In this document: positions 1 through 13,254 of the stretch, one piece after another
Position numbering within the stretch: position 1 is the first letter of the stretch
Layout of the letters: each line of letters starts with the position of its first letter
Assembly: GCA_030490835.1 (NCBI GenBank)
Contig: CM059975.1
Location: 4,057,579-4,121,578, forward strand
Source of the DNA: Annona cherimola
Lineage: Eukaryota; Streptophyta; Magnoliopsida; Magnoliales; Annonaceae
Direction: 5' to 3'
DNA length: 64,000 bases
Program-made: the position numbers and the translations under genes
Notes under the pieces: generated by a model
The model's database searches: none
What the model was told of the DNA's origin: nothing
What the model saw: only the letters and a program-made list of their open reading frames with translations

Positions 1-262
1 ATATATGGTTCGGGATTTCCATCCATTCGCATTTAATATTTTTATTCCATCCTGTTATAAAATCTAAATCTGCATAATATTTTCTACACAACGCTGAACT
101 GAATATTCCATCCATATATGAATGTGCATATATTTACGTCACCGTCCATGTATGGATGTCTATATATATATGTCACCGTTCGTATAATTATATAAATATA
201 TATAATATATTTACATAACCGACACTAAGTGTCCTAATCTGCCATTAAAATATATATATATA

Positions 263-643
263 GGATGCTGTTCCGGTGCAGCATTACTGCACTGGAACAG
301 CGGTGCAGTAGCCCCAAAATGGGGCCCACATGATCATGAAATCATGATCTACTCCACTCATTGTATTTAGAATAATGTATTCTATTATCATTCCAATTTT
401 CATCCCAATCAGATACTTTAAAGTTGTTATTTACATCAAACTATTTTATTACGTTGGATTTGTACCATTTTCAGATGGGGCCCATATACATATCTGATTG
501 GGATGAAAATTGGTATGGTAGTAGAGTACATTATTCTAAATATAATGGGCGGAGTAGATCATGATTTCATGATCATGTGGGCCCCATTTTGGGGCCACTG
601 TACAGCTGTTCCGGTGCAGCGTCACTGCACCGGAATAGCTCTC
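263..643. mobile_element. Palindromic MITE, family C (copy 1)
   Basis: The two halves are inverted copies. The outer ends carry a short motif built on TTCCGGTGCAG, and the inner arms share a stretch reading ATTTTCATCCCAATCAGAT on one side and its complement on the other. No coding capacity. Flanks are simple AT repeats, so a target-site duplication cannot be read. Related copies lie near 16.3 kb and 30.6 kb. The superfamily is not determined. Confidence 0.6.

Positions 644-674
<31 letters not shown>
644..674. repeat. Tetranucleotide microsatellite (ATGT)n
   Basis: About seven tandem ATGT units directly abut the right end of the MITE, possibly growing from AT-rich target sequence. Confidence 0.8.
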
Positions 675-1332
675 TAAACACGTTATATTGCTTATAACTC
701 ACTTTGGAGATTTCCTTAAAACATATAAATATATATAATATTTTCTAATATAATGTACTGATTTTGGAGGTTTTCAATAAATATAATATATCATACTATA
801 TCATAAGGCACCGGTTCGGGGGTTGTAAACCTTCCGCAAGTGTATATATATCTGTGAACCGAACCGGGCCCTCTGATATCTCAATTTCTGGTTAATATAT
901 ATATTATATATCTATAAAATGTCGGTTCTAATCTGGATGGTTTTAAATCTTTTAAAAATAAAATTATATTATAGATATCATGCCAGTAATGCTTCCCGAC
1001 ATATAACTTTATCACCAGAAAAATTCTACAACACGATAGCATAACCCACGTTAATACCACAACTCTACTTAAATTAAAATTCCCTTGGTAGTGTATAACT
1101 GGCGATGAATATACATATATTATACTGAATTTTTGTTTATCTATAATATATACATTCAAATATCAGCGATGAAAGCAATGTTTTAAAATGTCATCCATAA
1201 TATATATAATATATTTGGTACAAAGTAATAACCATCCCGGATGTTTGGGCTCCCATATGAAAAAAAAACAAAATAATATAATGTATTGCTTAAAGTGTCG
1301 GCCCCCAGCCCCTAGACGTTCTCAACTTCATA

Positions 1333-1386
<54 letters not shown>

Positions 1387-2555
1387 GAATTATCTTAATG
1401 GCGCTCAAGTTATGTAACGAAGTGAATTTCGTAAATTCTAATGCATAATAATTAATTAAATAAAACAGTACTTAACCTTGATGACCATATTAGAAATATA
1501 AAAATTACTTCATACACTCCCGGGTTAACCAATCTGTAATTCATATATGATATAATAGTGCCAAACTAAATCAAATAATCAACTAACACAATCTGTAATT
1601 AATAATTATTTATAATATCTATCAATGCTTAGTCTTACAAATATTATTTCATCAAAATCACCAATATGCTAGATCATTTTCCTATCGCTAGCTGTTCCAG
1701 TGAAAATCATTAAATAACTAATTTTCACAAGTTATCTCCAAAATAGCTTAATTAATATAATATACGTAGCTCTAAAAGAGATTTAATTATTTCTTCACTT
1801 ACCTTTTTGTAAAACCCACATCCCTGATTTTCTGAATGAAATATATTTTGTTTGGTTCCCAATCTCAATCCGCAACAAACTCTTTCTTTCTCAAATTTTC
1901 TCAGTTCACTCTTTCTTTTCTCCCCAAATCTCTTTCCATTCATACATCTCCACTTTCCCAACTCCTAACTTAATAGCAACCTCCCATTACTCTCTCTAAC
2001 AATTTAATTTTAAAATTTAAAATTTAAAAATCACATCTTATCTCTTTGTGGGTCCCATATAGTTAACTGCTAAAAGAAAAAATTATCTAATTTTACTAAG
2101 ATGTAATTCGAACCCACTGACTGAACTTTACTTGCCACAATTTCTAACCATCTTAGCATTTTAACAATTTGTTAATTTAAATTACAAATTAATTTAAATA
2201 AATATATTTGAGTTCCTATTTTTTTAAAATTTTATTTACCCACCTGAGTCAATGAGTCAATTCGGCCACCTCAGCTATTTTCACTGACACATCAAACGGT
2301 CAAAAATTTAATGGTTAAAAATTCAACGTGCCACAACAGTATGCCACGTCAAGTCAACATGTTTAAGTCGGGTTATTACAATTTCATTATTACTTGGATC
2401 TCCGCATCCAAATATTGTAGTAGAATTTGGACACACCTACGTCGTATCAGCTTATTGAACTATAACAACCAATGGAAAATTTTGGAACATAGGGACTACT
2501 CAAAGTAGCCAGTTCTATTGGAGCTAACTTGAAACTGATTTGATTTCAAATTCAG
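675..2555. other. AT-rich intergenic DNA; no gene seen
   Basis: I see no supported gene. An (AAT)n microsatellite runs from about 1335 to 1384. If the downstream kinase gene has upstream exons, part of this stretch could be intron, but no lectin, PAN or transmembrane coding sequence is visible here. Confidence 0.5.
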
Positions 2556-3893
<1,338 letters not shown>

Positions 3894-4180
3894 ATAAACC
3901 GGGCACGAGTACATGCTGTCATGTACGTTGTGAACCAGGGCATATTCGAGTAGTATCGCGTATGTGACCTTGAGATCCTAAAATCAAGTCAGTAATGTAA
4001 TAAAAAGAATTATAAAAGTGTGCCAAAATGGGTAGCAATACTGGTGAAACTTAGGGTGGCACCGGCTACTCCACTCCGATATTTATTCACGAACACTTTT
4101 TTTCTATTTATTACATAATATTAAGGAGACAACAAAGACATGGTCACTAAGATATGAAAATCTAACCACTGTATCCCCTG
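3894..4180. other. Spacer between kinase and BAHD pseudogene
   Basis: Convergent 3' ends of the two genes meet here. I see no further gene or clear repeat. Confidence 0.5.
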
Positions 4181-5510
4181 GTCAAAAGCTTGGCAAATCA
4201 GTTTGAAATGGCCCACGGCGAGGCAAAAGAGAGATGGGGGCGTCTATTGTCCCTTTTTGCATGAGGGCACAAATGTGAGGAGGCCCTCTAAGGCAGAGAA
4301 GGGTGGTGTGAAATCGCATGGCTTGCCAGTCCCAAAATCAAGCTCCTGAAAATGGAGCCTTAGCCAGCTATCCACCTCCAGATCAGGAGAGAGGGAGGTT
4401 CCCACTTCCGGCGTAGGAGCAGTCATATAACTATTCCTTCTCTCTCCACCGCTAGCCTTGAAGCTCTGCTCCACGAAATCGATGAAAGATTTGAAGTAGG
4501 CATCGTCAAGCTGAGCAACGGCATCGCGGATTGCCTTCGCTGCTGATGTATAGCTTCCATTCACCAAATTCCCCTACCCTCAGTTTTGGGTATGCCCACA
4601 GCACCAAGTTCCCGAAATACTCCGTTGACACGGTCGGCACAATTCGCGGCCGGCCTTTCACCGAGATTCTCACTCGGGTCGTCTCATCTTCCTGCGATCC
4701 GTGCGTCACCGTGATCTTCCTCCACAGATGGACTAGGAGGCACTCGAAAGTGCTGTGTCGACGGCCTAGATCGCCATGCGCGACGTGGGCTTTGAGCTTG
4801 GTTAGAAAGTCGGCAGAGAAACGAACAACAAAGTTCTCTACCGGAGGAGGTAAGCAGCCGGAGTCGTCGGATGCGGTGGTGCTGCTGGCGCCCTTGCAAG
4901 GAATAGTTATCTCCTCGAATTCCAACGCATGATGGTTGATCTTCTACTTGGATGGATTTCCGGCCACTGTGATGGCTGCTCGGTCGTGGCAAGGAGGAAG
5001 TTCTAGTTCGAGGCCGCGAACCAGCCTTGACCATGCGAGGAAGAAGAGGCTCATGGAATGGCCGTCAGCAGTGCGGTGCTGAGAAGATGCTCCAATCACA
5101 AGGCCCCCACATAAGAAGCGATTGAACTGGATTTGCAGCAGCTCTTCCACGCCATGAACAGGTGGGTGCAGCTTGCTTAGCTCGGGTGAAGGATCCAGCG
5201 GGAACCTCTCCGCCAGTGTGGCGTCGACGTGGGCCTCCACCAAACGAATACCAGCGTCGTTGAGGACAATGCAAGGGAAGTCTTCCTCGTCGGGAGATAT
5301 TCTCCCGGCAAGATGGGGGAAGTGGGCGAGGACTCTGGCGAGGCCGTCTTGCAGCTGGGAGTTTGATGGCGCGGGTGGTCGGAAGGCGAATAGAACGGGG
5401 AAATGGACGCCGATGACGAGCTGGTCGAAGGCGGTGAGAGGGATGAGCGCATTGGAGGGAGAAGAAGGGAAAGGCTTCAAGGTGTTTGTGCTGAGTACTT
5501 GCACGGCCAT
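4181..5510 (-). pseudogene. BAHD acyltransferase pseudogene (copy 1)
   Basis: Single-exon homologue of the intact gene at 28451. BAHD enzymes move acyl groups from CoA thioesters to amines or alcohols in the cytosol. The N-terminal reading (MAVQVLSTNTLKPFPSSP) keeps the catalytic HxxxDG as HRTADG. The second family motif, usually DFGWG, reads DFGTG. Three lesions break it: an in-frame TAG at 4944-4946, a one-base insertion near 4566-4574 just after the LVLWAYPKLRVG block, and an in-frame TAG at 4244-4246. Recognisable C-terminal homology (HFKLICQAFD) continues past that last stop to the left boundary. The start chosen is the ATG matching the paralogues. It lies head to head with copy 2. Sequencing error could explain one lesion but hardly three. 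Confidence 0.85.
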
Positions 5511-5565
5511 AGCTTGCCGATAGGGAGCTGCTACGTTGTCTTCAACAACTCAAGAGAGCTGTGGG

Positions 5566-5572
5566 TTTTATA
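5566..5572 (-). promoter_or_regulatory. TATA box of BAHD copy 1
   Basis: TATAAAA on the minus strand about 56 bp upstream of the ATG. The intact paralogue has the same hexamer 47 bp upstream of its first ATG, so the core promoter layout is shared. Confidence 0.5.
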
Positions 5573-6219
5573 CTTTCACGTATGTGTTATCCGTTGAAAG
5601 ACACGCTAGGCATGCAGCATCTTTTTACCCCAGTTGAGGGTAGAGGCGAGGGTGAAATATTGCCAGATGCTTTTACCAAGTGAGGGAATGCAAAAGATCT
5701 GCAGTCTGGAGTCCACGGTTATTTTCATGGTCAGAAGGAAAGGGTAGTTGAAAGCCAAGCATATATAGGCAAGGGTGAAATCCTTCCCAGATTTTTTTCC
5801 CTACTGGACTGCAAAATATCTCGACGGTGATTTTCATGGACAGAAATGGATGATCTTAGAAGGCTTGTGGATACTTCCCTGTAGCCACATGATAAGTGGC
5901 CAAGCGATGTTCTAACGCAAGATCATAACCGTTAATGGTATATATCCAAACCGTGAACTTCTTCCAATTTACAAGAAAATCAGGGATTGGCAAAACCAAT
6001 TTAAGCACGCAGGATTATATATGTATGTAAAATAGTTATTGCAGTTTGACTGCGTCATAATCACAATATAGTCCACTATAAATTGGGGCCCAGTTAATTT
6101 CCGTTATCCCCAATCAACTATGATATTCAAATCTAATTCATCAATTATATTTATTAAATTTTGGCGTTATATCAATTTTCATCCATAAGATATGTGCATG
6201 ACCACTTATCGTGATGTTT
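5573..6219. repeat. Upstream DNA with a diverged tandem duplication
   Basis: Two related units, about 5646-5735 and 5769-5847, both run from a GGGTGAAAT motif to TTTTCATGG(T/A)CAGAA. They lie upstream of BAHD copy 1 and may be duplicated promoter sequence. Nothing else is seen. Confidence 0.45.
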
Positions 6220-6477
6220 GGCAATAGCTATCGCGGGAATTCATGGGATGGTATGAGATTATGTTTTTCAAGAGCAATCATTTATTAAATAATAACTATA
6301 TTTTTTCATTTTTATTCTTTTATTTAAATCATTTTTCCTATCGATTACCCTTCATTATACATATTTATTCTAACTTTACCTTTGTCATTTCCTATAAATT
6401 ACACAACTCTCAAAATATTTTCTTTTTTTATTTCTACCACATCTAACAATTTTTAAAATTTCACATTCCCACACATC
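6220..6477. mobile_element. Family B-like MITE relic
   Basis: AT-rich stretch with ends resembling GTGATGTTTGG and its complement CCACACATCACC, and an inner ATTCTAACTTTA motif shared with the better family B copies. Ends are degraded, so the boundary is approximate. Confidence 0.35.
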
Positions 6478-7071
6478 ACCTAAATGATAAAATGGTTGAC
6501 TTAAGTGTGTAAGGGTATGTGGGGGTGAGAGTTACATGATTCGAAGTTAGGAGATGTAATTGCCTTTGCTCTTCCTTGAAGATATACTTCATTAGTCAAT
6601 CCCATCATCCAAGGAAATAGCATGATAAAAGAATGTGTATAACTCAATTTAAATATGATATAGAATTATTTTATTAAATAGTTTGATTTAAATATTAATT
6701 TAAAAACTGCATTTTTAACGTTTAATTATCCAAAACATAATTTTATGTTGATAAATGATTATATAAATTATTATTATTATATTCTAATACATGTAAGCTT
6801 CATTTTACAACAAACATAAATATGTTATATAAATTTAAATATTTTCATAATTTACACATAAATACATATTTTTATGCAAATTTAGCCGATGAAAATTTTT
6901 ATTAGGATGAAACTTTGTCTTTTTGCTCAATAATGTACTCTAAATCTAATAAATAAAGTGGATTTCTATCAATTGTTAAGGCAAAAAATAGTTGAAATTA
7001 TATTTAACTATTTCCGTATAACCTAATCACATAAAAGGGAGATATATAATCAAAGAAGAACTCAACATTCA
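6478..7071. other. AT-rich intergenic DNA with a possible family C relic
   Basis: About 6640-6960 weakly resembles the inner arms of the family C MITEs (for example ATAATGTACTCTAAATCTAA). Nothing coding is seen. Confidence 0.3.
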
Positions 7072-7345
7072 TGAAGTTTCTCAAATACCATGGCTTATTA
7101 TAGATGGAAAATAACTAATTTAACCTTAGAGCACATTTTAATTTTTATGAATATTCAAAGAAAAATGAAGTTTCTCAAATGCTATCTCTTGTTATAGATG
7201 GAAAATAACTACTTTAACATCCATTTCTCTTATAGCGGGGATTAGAGCACATTATTATTTATGAATACACAAAGAAAAACCCAACATTTATGAGGTTTCT
7301 CAGATGCCACGTTTTATTATAAATGCAAAGTAATTTATTTAACAT
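7072..7345. repeat. Three diverged tandem units of about 95-115 bp
   Basis: The motif 'TGAAGTTTCTCAAAT...TTATAGATGGAAAATAACT' recurs near 7072, 7166 and 7283, each followed by a variant of TTTAACATCC. No protein is encoded. Confidence 0.55.
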
Positions 7346-7392
7346 CCTTTTTTTTGGAAGTAATTTAACATCCTTTTTTAACAATTATGTAA

Positions 7393-7789
7393 GGAGCGCT
7401 GTTGTATGCGCTCGGGAGCATGCAGCGCTACATGCTCCCGGGCGCATACACACATTTTTTTATTTTTTTTGAAAATTATTTTTACAATATTGTTAATCTG
7501 TATATATTTAATATGTGTATAAATTTTTACCATTTTTAGAGTATTTTAGATATTTATTTTTTATTTTTGAAAATCAGTGGCATTTTAGGTAATTAATGCC
7601 ACTGATTTTCAAAAATAAAAAATAAATATCTAAAATACTCCAAAAATAGTAAAAATTTATACACACGTTAAATACACTTATATTAACAATTTTATAAAAA
7701 ACAATTTTCAAAAAAAAATAAAAAAAATGTGTGTATGTGCTCGGGAGCATGGAGCACTGCATGCTCCCGGGCACATACAACAGCGCTCC
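7393..7789. mobile_element. Palindromic Mutator-type MITE, family A (copy A1)
   Basis: A 397-bp near-perfect inverted repeat beginning GGAGCGCTGTTGTATG and ending with its complement, flanked by a perfect 9-bp duplication ATTATGTAA (7384-7392 and 7790-7798). A 9-bp duplication points to the Mutator superfamily. The outer 60 bp contain small hairpins built on GCTCGGGAGC and GCTCCCGGGC. The inner core (TTACCATTTTTAGAG, CAGTGGCATTTTAGG) is shared with the other family A copies. It sits 115 bp upstream of the BAHD copy 2 start. No coding capacity. Confidence 0.88.
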
Positions 7790-7903
7790 ATTATGTAAGC
7801 ACCCAATCCAACGATATATACTTCATCGTCCTCCAAAACATGTGAGTTGGAGCCAACTACCCAATGGCCACCGTTATAGAAAAGCAAGGGTAGCCAGCGC
7901 TAT

Positions 7904-8548
7904 ATGGCTGTTGAAAAACTCAGCACTAGAATCTTGAAACCTTCTCCAGCTTCCTCACCATCCATTGCGCTCATGATCCCTCTCACCGTCTTCGACGAAG
8001 CTGCCATCGATACTCATTTCCCCATCGTCCTTGCCTTCCAACCAACCACGCTCTCAAATGACGAGATGAAAGATGGTCTCTCAAGAGCTTTTACTTGTTC
8101 CCTCACCTCGCGGGGAGATTATCACTCAACAAGCAACGGATCTAGCATTCTTAGATCAACGACGCGGGAATCCGTTTGATTGAAGGCTATGTAAATACGA
8201 CAGTGGCCGAGACAGTGCCACTTGATCCGTCAAACACCGAGCTAGCCGAATTTTTTCCATGGCCACCAATCGATGATGTTATGGTCGAAGAATGCTACAA
8301 GTCCAGCTAAACCGTTTCTCGTGTGGGGGACTCATGATAGGAGCAACTATTCCTCATCGAGTCGCCGACGGCCAAGCCATGTGCTAGTTCTTAATGACAT
8401 GGTCCAAGCTGGTTGGGGACCTCGACATCGGCCCACTTCCATATCACGATCGAGCAGTCATCTCAATGCCAAGAGATCCACCCAGATGAGAATTTCACCA
8501 TCAGGCGGTGGAATTTGGAGAAACCACTAGTCCTACCGAAAGTCCTAC
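7904..8548 (+). pseudogene. BAHD acyltransferase pseudogene, 5' part (copy 2)
   Basis: The ATG and first 60 residues (MAVEKLSTRILKPSPASSP...) align with the intact paralogue and are followed by several frameshifts and stops. An in-phase patch still reads [10 protein letters not shown], the catalytic HxxxDG region, near 8350. Further on, a YHDR-like stretch and a TGA near 8487 are seen. The sequence ends at the copia insertion, whose 5-bp target duplicate CCTAC is its last five bases. The 3' part resumes after the element. The copy was probably already dead when the element arrived, because the element is almost unchanged while the gene has many lesions. Confidence 0.85.
8544..8548. repeat. 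Target-site duplication, left
   Basis: CCTAC, identical to bases 13913-13917 on the other side of the copia element. Five bases is the usual duplication for LTR retrotransposons. Confidence 0.95.
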
Positions 8549-9206
8549 TATTAGGTGGGTTCCTCCCACATGAAGTCAAAGTGGGGGACCCACCCATTTT
8601 GGCTTATACGGAATTTCCTCTCACCTGCTCATTTGTCTCATTCAATTGCTTTCGGCGCGGGAGAAGAAAAGGCTGAGAGAGAGAGAGATAATGCGTATCT
8701 CTCTTCTCTTCTTTCGGCAGCGTCTCCTCTCGGCAGCGACGTTCATTCGTCAGAGAGAGAGTTTTTCTCTCCGTTTTCGATTTTCAGAGAAGCAGCGGCA
8801 GCAGTAGCTCCGACGCACGGAGGAGGATTTTATCCTCATATGCTCAAGGCTTCTACGGCAGTTATCTCTTCCGGCCATTAAGAGGAAAAATTCTGCCGTC
8901 ATCTCAGATTTGGTGAGATCTACCCTTGATTAATTTCTGTATTGAAATCCATCCTTATTGTGATGATGAAATCCTCTAGTTTTGACTAGAGAAGACATTG
9001 CGTTGTAATCCCATTATTCTATAGTGGAAGATTTACCTGGACTGGGTCCCGTGGTTTTTCCCCTTTGGTAAAGAGGGGTTTTCCACGTAAAAATTGTGGT
9101 GTGTTTTTCCCGTGGTTTGATTGCTTATTATTTGCAATATTTATTGTCTGTGATTAATCATTCCTATTTAATCTACACAAGAAGGGGATAGCCAAAAATC
9201 CCAACA
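8549..9206 (+). repeat. Copia 5' LTR
   Basis: 658 bp, starting TATTAGGTGGG and ending CCCAACA. The canonical TG at the left end is TA here and in the 3' LTR. Contains GA- and CT-rich stretches and a poly-pyrimidine-rich promoter-like region. The 108-residue open frame inside it occurs in both LTRs and is not a gene. Confidence 0.95.
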
Positions 9207-9208
9207 AG

Positions 9209-9220
9209 TGGTATCAGAGC
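9209..9220 (+). other. Primer-binding site (initiator tRNA-Met)
   Basis: TGGTATCAGAGC, two bases after the 5' LTR, matches the 3' end of plant initiator methionine tRNA, the usual minus-strand primer for copia elements. Confidence 0.92.
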
Positions 9221-9254
9221 AAGGTTTTAGTAATCTTGTGCCTTGTGTTGAACG

Positions 9255-12200
9255 ATGGAGGTTAATACAAGTAGAATGATTAATTTGAATGGTTCAAATT
9301 ATCATGTGTGGAAGGGAAAAATGGAAGACCTGCTATATGTCAAAGATTTTTATTTGCCTGTGTTTGCGGAACAAAAACCCGTAGAAAAAACTGATGCTGA
9401 ATGGACTTTACTTCATCGTCAAGTATGTGGGTATATCAGGCAGTGGGTGGATGATAATGTTTTAAACCATGTCAGTGAAGAAACAAATGCACGTTCTTTA
9501 TGGGACAGGCTTGAACAGCTGTATGCTCGAAAAACCGGGGAACAACAAGTTGTTTCTAATAAAGAAGTTGATGGGCTTGAAATACAGGGATGGAACTCCT
9601 TTATCAGATCACTTGAATGCTTACCAGGGAATTCTTAATCAGTTGGCCGGGATGAATATCAAGTTTGAAGATGAGGTGCAGGGGTTATGGCTTCTAGGCA
9701 CATTGCCGGACTCGTGGGAGACGTTTAGAATGTCGGTATCTAACTCAGCTCCAAATGGTGTAATCACTATGGATTTGGCTAAGAGTAGTGTTTTAAATGA
9801 AGAGATGAGAAGAAAGTCACAGGGTCCGTCACAGTCAGATGTCTTAGTCATGGAAAAGAGGGGGAGGAGCAAGAGTAAAGGTCCGAAGAACAGAGACAGA
9901 AGCAAAAGCAAGTCAAACAGGTTTGCCAATGTTGAGTGTTATCACTGTGGTAAAAAGGGGCATATAAAGAAGTATTGTCGACAACTCAAAAGAGACTACA
10001 AAAATGAAAAAGGGATAGAAAAAGAAACTGATGATAGTAATGATGTTGATAGAGTTTCTGCCGTCACAGATGACTTCCTTATTGTGTATGATGATGATGT
10101 TGTCAACCTTGCATTTCATGAGACTAGTTGGGTGATTGACAGTGGTGCCTCCGTTCATGCTACATCGCGACGAGACTTCTTTACATCTTATACATCCGGA
10201 GACTTTGGGGATGTTAAGATGGGTAACAATGGTGTAGCTAAAGCTGTCGACATGGGAGATGTGTGCTTGGAAACCAACAATGGTACGATGTTGCTTTTGA
10301 AAAATGTTAAACATATCCCTGATATTCGCTTGAATTTGATTTCAGCAAGTAAGCTTGATGATGAGGGGTTTTGCAACACCTTCAGTAATGGTCAATGGAA
10401 GCTTACTAAAGGTTCTATGGTTATGGCTAGAGGCAAGAAGTGCTCCTCATTGTACTTCATGCAGGCAAAGGTTTCTGATTGTATTATCAATACAATGGAG
10501 AATGAAAGTACAACAGAGCTATGGCATAGAAGACTATGCCACATGAGTGAGAAGGGTTTGATGGTTTTGGCAAAGAAAAATCTTCTTTCTGGATTGAAGA
10601 ATACAGTATTGAAGAAATGTGCTCATTGCTTGGCAGGAAAGCAAAACAGAGTTGCCTTTAAAACATCCCCTCCTTCAAGACAGCCGGGTATACTTGACTT
10701 AGTATATTCTGATGTTTGTGGTCCCATGAAAGTAAAAACACTTGGTGGTGCTCTCTATTTTGTGACTTTTATAGATGATCATTCAAGGAAGTTGTGGGTC
10801 TATACCTTGAAGACAAAAGACCAAATGTTAGATGTTTTTAAACAGTTTCAGACTTTAGTTGAAAGACAGACTGGGAAGAAATGAAAGTGTATCAGAACTA
10901 ATAATGGAGGTGAATATTGTGGTCCTTTTGATGAATATTGTAAACAAATGGGCATTAGGCATCAAAGGACACCTCCGAAGACTCCTCAGTTAAATGGGCT
11001 AGCTGAGAGAATGAACAGGACACTAGTTGAAAGGGTGAGATGTTTGCTTTCACATGCACAGTTGCCAGGATCCTTTTGGGGTGAGGCTTTGAGTACCGTT
11101 GTACATGTGTTAAATCTCACGCCTTGTGTTCCTTTAAATTTTGATGTTCCAAACAGAGTTTGGTTGGGAAAAGATGTATCCTATAGTCACTTGCGTGTCT
11201 TTGGATGTAAGGCCTTTGTGCATATTCCCAAAGATGAGAGGTCTAAGCTTGATGTCAAGACAAGACAGTGTGTATTCATTGGCTATGGCCAAGATGATTT
11301 TGGCTACAGGTTTTATGATCCAGTGCAGAAAAAGCTTGTAAGAAGCCGAGATGTTGTCTTTATGGAAGACCAAACCATACAAGATATTGAGAAAACAGTT
11401 AAAACAGTTTCTCAATATTATGATAATTTAACAGACTTAGATCCAGTTCCTCTGACACATGTGCCAGTACAGGTTAGAGATGAAGTTCAAGATGACCAGG
11501 ATGGTACAGTTGATGTTGATACTCATACACAGGTTGAGATTAATGATGACATTGTTGAGCAGTCACCAGTACCAGAAGTTCCACCAGATGTTCCACTCAG
11601 GAGGTCTACTAGAGATCGTCATCCTTCTACACGATATTCTGTTGATGAATATATGTTACTGACTGACGGGGGAGAGCCCGAATGTTATGCAGAAGTCATG
11701 GAAGATGAACACAAGAAGGAGTGGGTTGAAGCCATGCAAGATGAGATGAAGTCACTGCATGAAAATCATACATTTGAGTTGGTAAAGTTGCCTATGGGCA
11801 AAAGAGCTTTGAAGAACAAGTGGGTATACAGAGTGAAGCAAGAACAAGATACTACACAACCTCGATACAAAGCAAGATTGGTCGTCAAAGGATTCAATCA
11901 AAAGAAATGTATTGATTTTGATGAGATTTTTTCTCCGGTTGTTAAAATGTCTTCTATTCGTGTGGTTTTGGGTCTAGCTGCTAGTCTTGATTTGGAGATT
12001 GAACAGATGGATGTAAAGACAGCTTTTCTCCATGGTGAATTAGACAAGGAAATTTATATGGAGCAGCCAGAGGGTTTCGTGGAAAAAGGAAAAGAGGATT
12101 ATGTGTGCAAGCTGAGGAAAAGCCTTTATGGTTTGAAGCAAGCACCAAGACAATGGTATAAGAAGTTTGAGTCAGTTATGGGGAAATATGGCTACCGAAA

Positions 12201-13238
12201 AACAACTTCTGATCATTGTGTCTTTGTGCAGAAATTCTCTGATGATGATTTTATTATACTATTGCTTTATGTCGATGATATGTTGATTATTGGCAGAAAT
12301 TCTTTAAGGATTGACAGGTTGAAGATGCAGCTAAGTCAAATTTTTGCTATGAAGGATTTAGGGCCGGCAAAGCAAATTCTTGGCATAAGCATTCGTCGTG
12401 AGAGGAATGCCAAGAAGTTATATCTGTCACAGGAGAACTACATTGAGAAGGTACTTCAGAGGTTCAACATGGACAAAGCTAAAGCGGTTAACTCTCCTCT
12501 TGCTACTCATTTTAAGCTAAACATTGAGCAGTGTCCCTCTACAGATGCAGAGAAGAAAGACATGGAAAGGGTTCCATATGCTTCAGCTGTGGGAAGTTTG
12601 ATGTATGCAATGGTATGTACAAGACCAGACATAGCTTATGCAGTTGGTGTTGTAAGCCGGTTCTTGTCTAATCCTGGGAGAGAGCATTGGAATGCAGTTA
12701 AGTGGATTATGAGATATCTACGAGGTACTTCCAGTTTGAGACTTTGTTTTGGCAATGAGAAACCCTTACTAATTGGCACACAGATGCAGATATGGCAGGA
12801 GATGTGGACACTCGTAAGTCTACCTCTGGTTCCTTGATTACTTTTGCAGGGGGAGCTGTAGCTTGGCAATCAAGGCTACAGAAATGCGTTGCACTTTCTA
12901 CAACCGAAGCGGAATTCATTGCAGCAACTGAAGCATGTAAAGAGTTGTTGTGGATGAAGAGGTTTCTACATGAGCTCGGTTTCAAGCAACAAAGATATAT
13001 CGTATTTTGCGATAGTCAAAGCGCAATTCACCTTGGTAAGAATTCTTCTTTTCATGCAAGATCAAAGCATATTGATGTGAGGTATCATTGGATAAGAGAA
13101 GCTATTAATGACAAGTTGTTTGAACTTGAGAAAATCCATACCGATTATAATGGCTCTGATATGTTGACGAAGGCTGTACCAAGGGAGAAGCTTGAAGTTT
13201 GTCGTTCAATCGTTGGGATGACGAATCCCTTCATGTAG
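9255..13238 (+). pseudogene. Copia gag-pol polyprotein, broken
   Basis: Gag starts at the ATG 49 bases after the LTR. In order: gag capsid-like region, zinc knuckle CYHCGKKGHIKKYC, protease with DSGA, a GAG-pre-integrase LWHRRLCH motif followed by a CxxC, integrase core with the first two acidic residues in SDVCGP and FIDDHSR, reverse transcriptase with YVDD, and RNase H ending near HWIREAI. The first segment runs to about 9540 in one frame. The rest continues in the next frame with a TGA at 10882-10884, and the last segment from about 12783 is in a third phase. The zinc knuckle, protease and polymerase motifs are conserved, so decay is recent. It makes reverse-transcription machinery in intact relatives. 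This copy cannot make the full polyprotein. Confidence 0.95.
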
Positions 13239-13240
13239 TC

Positions 13241-13250
13241 GGAAGGGGGA
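13241..13250 (+). other. Polypurine tract
   Basis: GGAAGGGGGA immediately before the 3' LTR, the usual plus-strand primer site. Confidence 0.85.
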
Positions 13251-13254
13251 GATT

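Noticed and set aside
1188..1388. 66-codon frame with poly-Asn tail
   Set aside because: The tail is an (AAT)n microsatellite and the rest has no coding signature.
4531..4932. 133-codon plus-strand frame and similar frames at 5173-5523
   Set aside because: Antisense shadows of the BAHD copy 1 coding strand.
7393..7789. CRISPR-like or microRNA gene from strong hairpin
   Set aside because: The 9-bp target duplication and sister copies show a transposon. Hairpin potential is a consequence of its palindromic form.
8555..8881. 108-codon frame repeated at 13261-13587
   Set aside because: It lies wholly inside the copia LTRs, so it is repeated by structure and not a gene.
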